DNA of 64,000 nt from Barnesiella sp. An22 (GTDB lineage Bacteria; Bacteroidota; Bacteroidia; Bacteroidales; Barnesiellaceae): positions 1 through 64,000 of the forward strand of contig NZ_NFJR01000011.1 of NCBI RefSeq assembly GCF_002159975.1, read 5' to 3'. The position numbers and the translations under genes were made by a program. Every line of letters begins with the position of its first letter. Positions within the stretch are counted from its first letter, which is position 1. Positions 62,732 to 64,000 of this stretch are shown in pieces. Below the pieces are notes generated by a model. The model saw only the letters and a program-made list of their open reading frames with translations. It was not told where the DNA came from and ran no database searches.

Positions 62732-64000
62732 TTATCGAGGAGCGATGCCGTGGCGTTCGAAAGCCTGTCGATCTTCGTCGTCGAAGGGGAGATACTTCAC
62801 GGGTACAGGTATGTTGCGCTCGCCCAGATAGTATCGTTTGTCCAGGTGGAACGAGGGACTCACGAGCGAGAGACTGTCGATGCGATAGTCGGTCTCGATG
62901 CCGCCGATAGACAGCAAGGTGTGGAATACGACCCGTGAGTCGAAGGGCGTTTTGTGCTGCTCGCGAGCCTGTTGGGTGTCGAGTGGGAACTGGCTGACAT
63001 ATTGGGGCGAGAACCACAAGACAAACGGAATGTGCAACTGATAGTAGGTGGGGATGGGCGAGGCATGCAGAAAGCGGTCGCGGTCGTCGTCGAGCAAATC
63101 TTCGCCATGGTCCGATAGGTAGAGCAGGGCCGAGGTCTTCCCCGTGCGGTCGAGCCGTTCGATCAGCTGGTCGAGTAACCAGTCGGTTGCCACAATCGAG
63201 TTGTCGTAGGCATTGATCATGGCCTGCCTGTCTTTCCGGTTGATTTCGTTGATGTAGTCGGGCGTAAAGCTGCGGTTCTCGGCCGTATAGCGTTCGCAAT
63301 AGTTGAAGTGAGAACCGTAGGTATGCAGCACGATGAGCTGCTTGGCGGGTCCGCTGCGAAGCAGCGAGTCGACCACCGGCAACAAGGCGTTGTCGTAGAG
63401 GTGAGTCTTGTTTTTGGGAGCCAGCAGGTAGAGGGTACAGTCGGCCTCGTCGGCAAAGAAGTCGGTAAACGAGCCGTTGTGCAACTGGTTCGAGATGAAT
63501 GCCGTGCGGAATCCGGCCTGTTTGAAGGCCGTGATGAGGCTCTTCTGCCGGTAGATTTGGTTGAAGTCGAGGGCGTCGGCCGGACTGAGCATGAGGGGTA
63601 CGCTCTTGTGGGTGGCGTTGATTTGGGTCAGCACATCGTCGAAGTGGATGACGTCGTGTCGGGCACCGAGGCGTGGGGTGGTGTTGCGTTCGTAGCCGTA
63701 GAGCCCCCAGTTGCCGGCGCGGGCCGTCTCTCCTATGACGAAGATATAGACCTCGGGCATTTGCGGGTCGCGCGACGACGAAGCCCGGTAGTCAAAGTCG
63801 CGCGAGGTGAGGTGGTAGTTCTTGGCCGCCTTCCAGCTGCTCACGGCAAACCGCGCGTTGTTGAAGGCGTTGATGGGGTAGAGGTTGTCGAGCCGGGCCC
63901 GGTGGGGCGCCTGCCGGTGTGCCGGGGTATAGATGAGCAGGCCTGTACCCAGCAGGAGCATGGAGAGCATGAAGGCCCGTTTTTGGAAAAGGGGCGTGAG
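62732..64000 (-). CDS. EptA-like phosphoethanolamine transferase (5' end outside the window)
   Basis: At least 422 residues. The frame remains open to the window edge, so the N-terminal membrane domain continues beyond 64000. The soluble sulfatase-fold domain holds VYIFVIGETARAGNWGLYGYERNTTPRL (with the metal and catalytic Thr region) and YLSDHGEDLLDD. It would transfer phosphoethanolamine to lipid A or another glycan in the outer leaflet of the inner membrane. No C-terminal truncation; the stop is at 62732. Confidence 0.88.
   Translation of the reverse strand, partial: LTPLFQKRAFMLSMLLLGTGLLIYTPAHRQAPHRARLDNLYPINAFNNARFAVSSWKAAKNYHLTSRDFDYRASSSRDPQMPEVYIFVIGETARAGNWGLYGYERNTTPRLGARHDVIHFDDVLTQINATHKSVPLMLSPADALDFNQIYRQKSLITAFKQAGFRTAFISNQLHNGSFTDFFADEADCTLYLLAPKNKTHLYDNALLPVVDSLLRSGPAKQLIVLHTYGSHFNYCERYTAENRSFTPDYINEINRKDRQAMINAYDNSIVATDWLLDQLIERLDRTGKTSALLYLSDHGEDLLDDDRDRFLHASPIPTYYQLHIPFVLWFSPQYVSQFPLDTQQAREQHKTPFDSRVVFHTLLSIGGIETDYRIDSLSLVSPSFHLDKRYYLGERNIPVPVKYLPFDDEDRQAFERHGIAPR

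Overview
The window is chromosomal DNA from a gut-type member of the Bacteroidales. Evidence: -7 boxes of the TAnnTTTG type upstream of many genes, a SusC/SusD pair with ECF sigma and FecR anti-sigma genes, a DUF3256-type protein, the pdxJ-exbB-exbD-tonB order and the rimP-nusA-infB-cvpA-sufBCDS order. The DNA is GC-rich for the order, which brings Barnesiella-like lineages to mind; that genus guess is weak. There are no insertion sequences, phage genes, CRISPR arrays or rRNA genes. Two tRNA-Val genes lie at the left edge.

Layout. 1-11000 is housekeeping: tandem tRNA-Val, purB, a pseudouridine synthase with a Gln/Gly/Asn-rich tail, asnS, a DUF3256-type protein, a DMT permease, lgt, a GNAT protein, truA and speA. 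11312-24723 is a polysaccharide utilisation locus (PUL): ECF sigma, FecR anti-sigma, SusC with an STN signalling domain, SusD, a probable surface glycan-binding lipoprotein, two GH20 beta-hexosaminidase lipoproteins and a NagX/HGSNAT-like membrane acyltransferase. This is consistent with import and trimming of GlcNAc/GalNAc-terminated glycans. A class II fructose-bisphosphate aldolase gene follows.

26462-30136 (minus strand) is the most striking region. It is a tight four-gene operon encoding a steroid 5-alpha-reductase homologue very like the eukaryotic SRD5A enzymes, an Old-Yellow-Enzyme-type flavin reductase reduced to its barrel, and two short-chain dehydrogenases. The set fits reductive processing of 3-oxo-delta4 steroids or bile acids, as reported for some gut Bacteroidales. 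A convergent candidate small RNA (26061-26231) lies just beyond its 3' end, and a dispersed promoter-like repeat, shared with the 62.6 kb region, lies upstream of it.

30481-49096 holds a PCMD-like secreted protein, pdxJ-exbB-exbD-tonB, a CBS protein with nadK, padR-pspC, a YgjP-type metallopeptidase, the translation/transcription operon rimP-nusA-infB, and cvpA-sufBCDS for Fe-S assembly. 49147-64000 holds envelope and lipid genes (GT2, LpxL-type acyltransferase, mtaB, acyl-CoA ligase, a tiny acidic lipoprotein). It ends with a minus-strand set: EptA-like transferase (cut by the window edge), polyprenyl-P-mannose synthase, dihydroorotase, then phosphodiester glycosidase, metallophosphoesterase, alkaline phosphatase and glycerate kinase. 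The last four look like a phosphodiester/phosphomonoester scavenging group.

Start codons were chosen by family length, Bacteroidales promoter position and overlap with neighbours. No database search was possible, so family names rest on recognised motifs.
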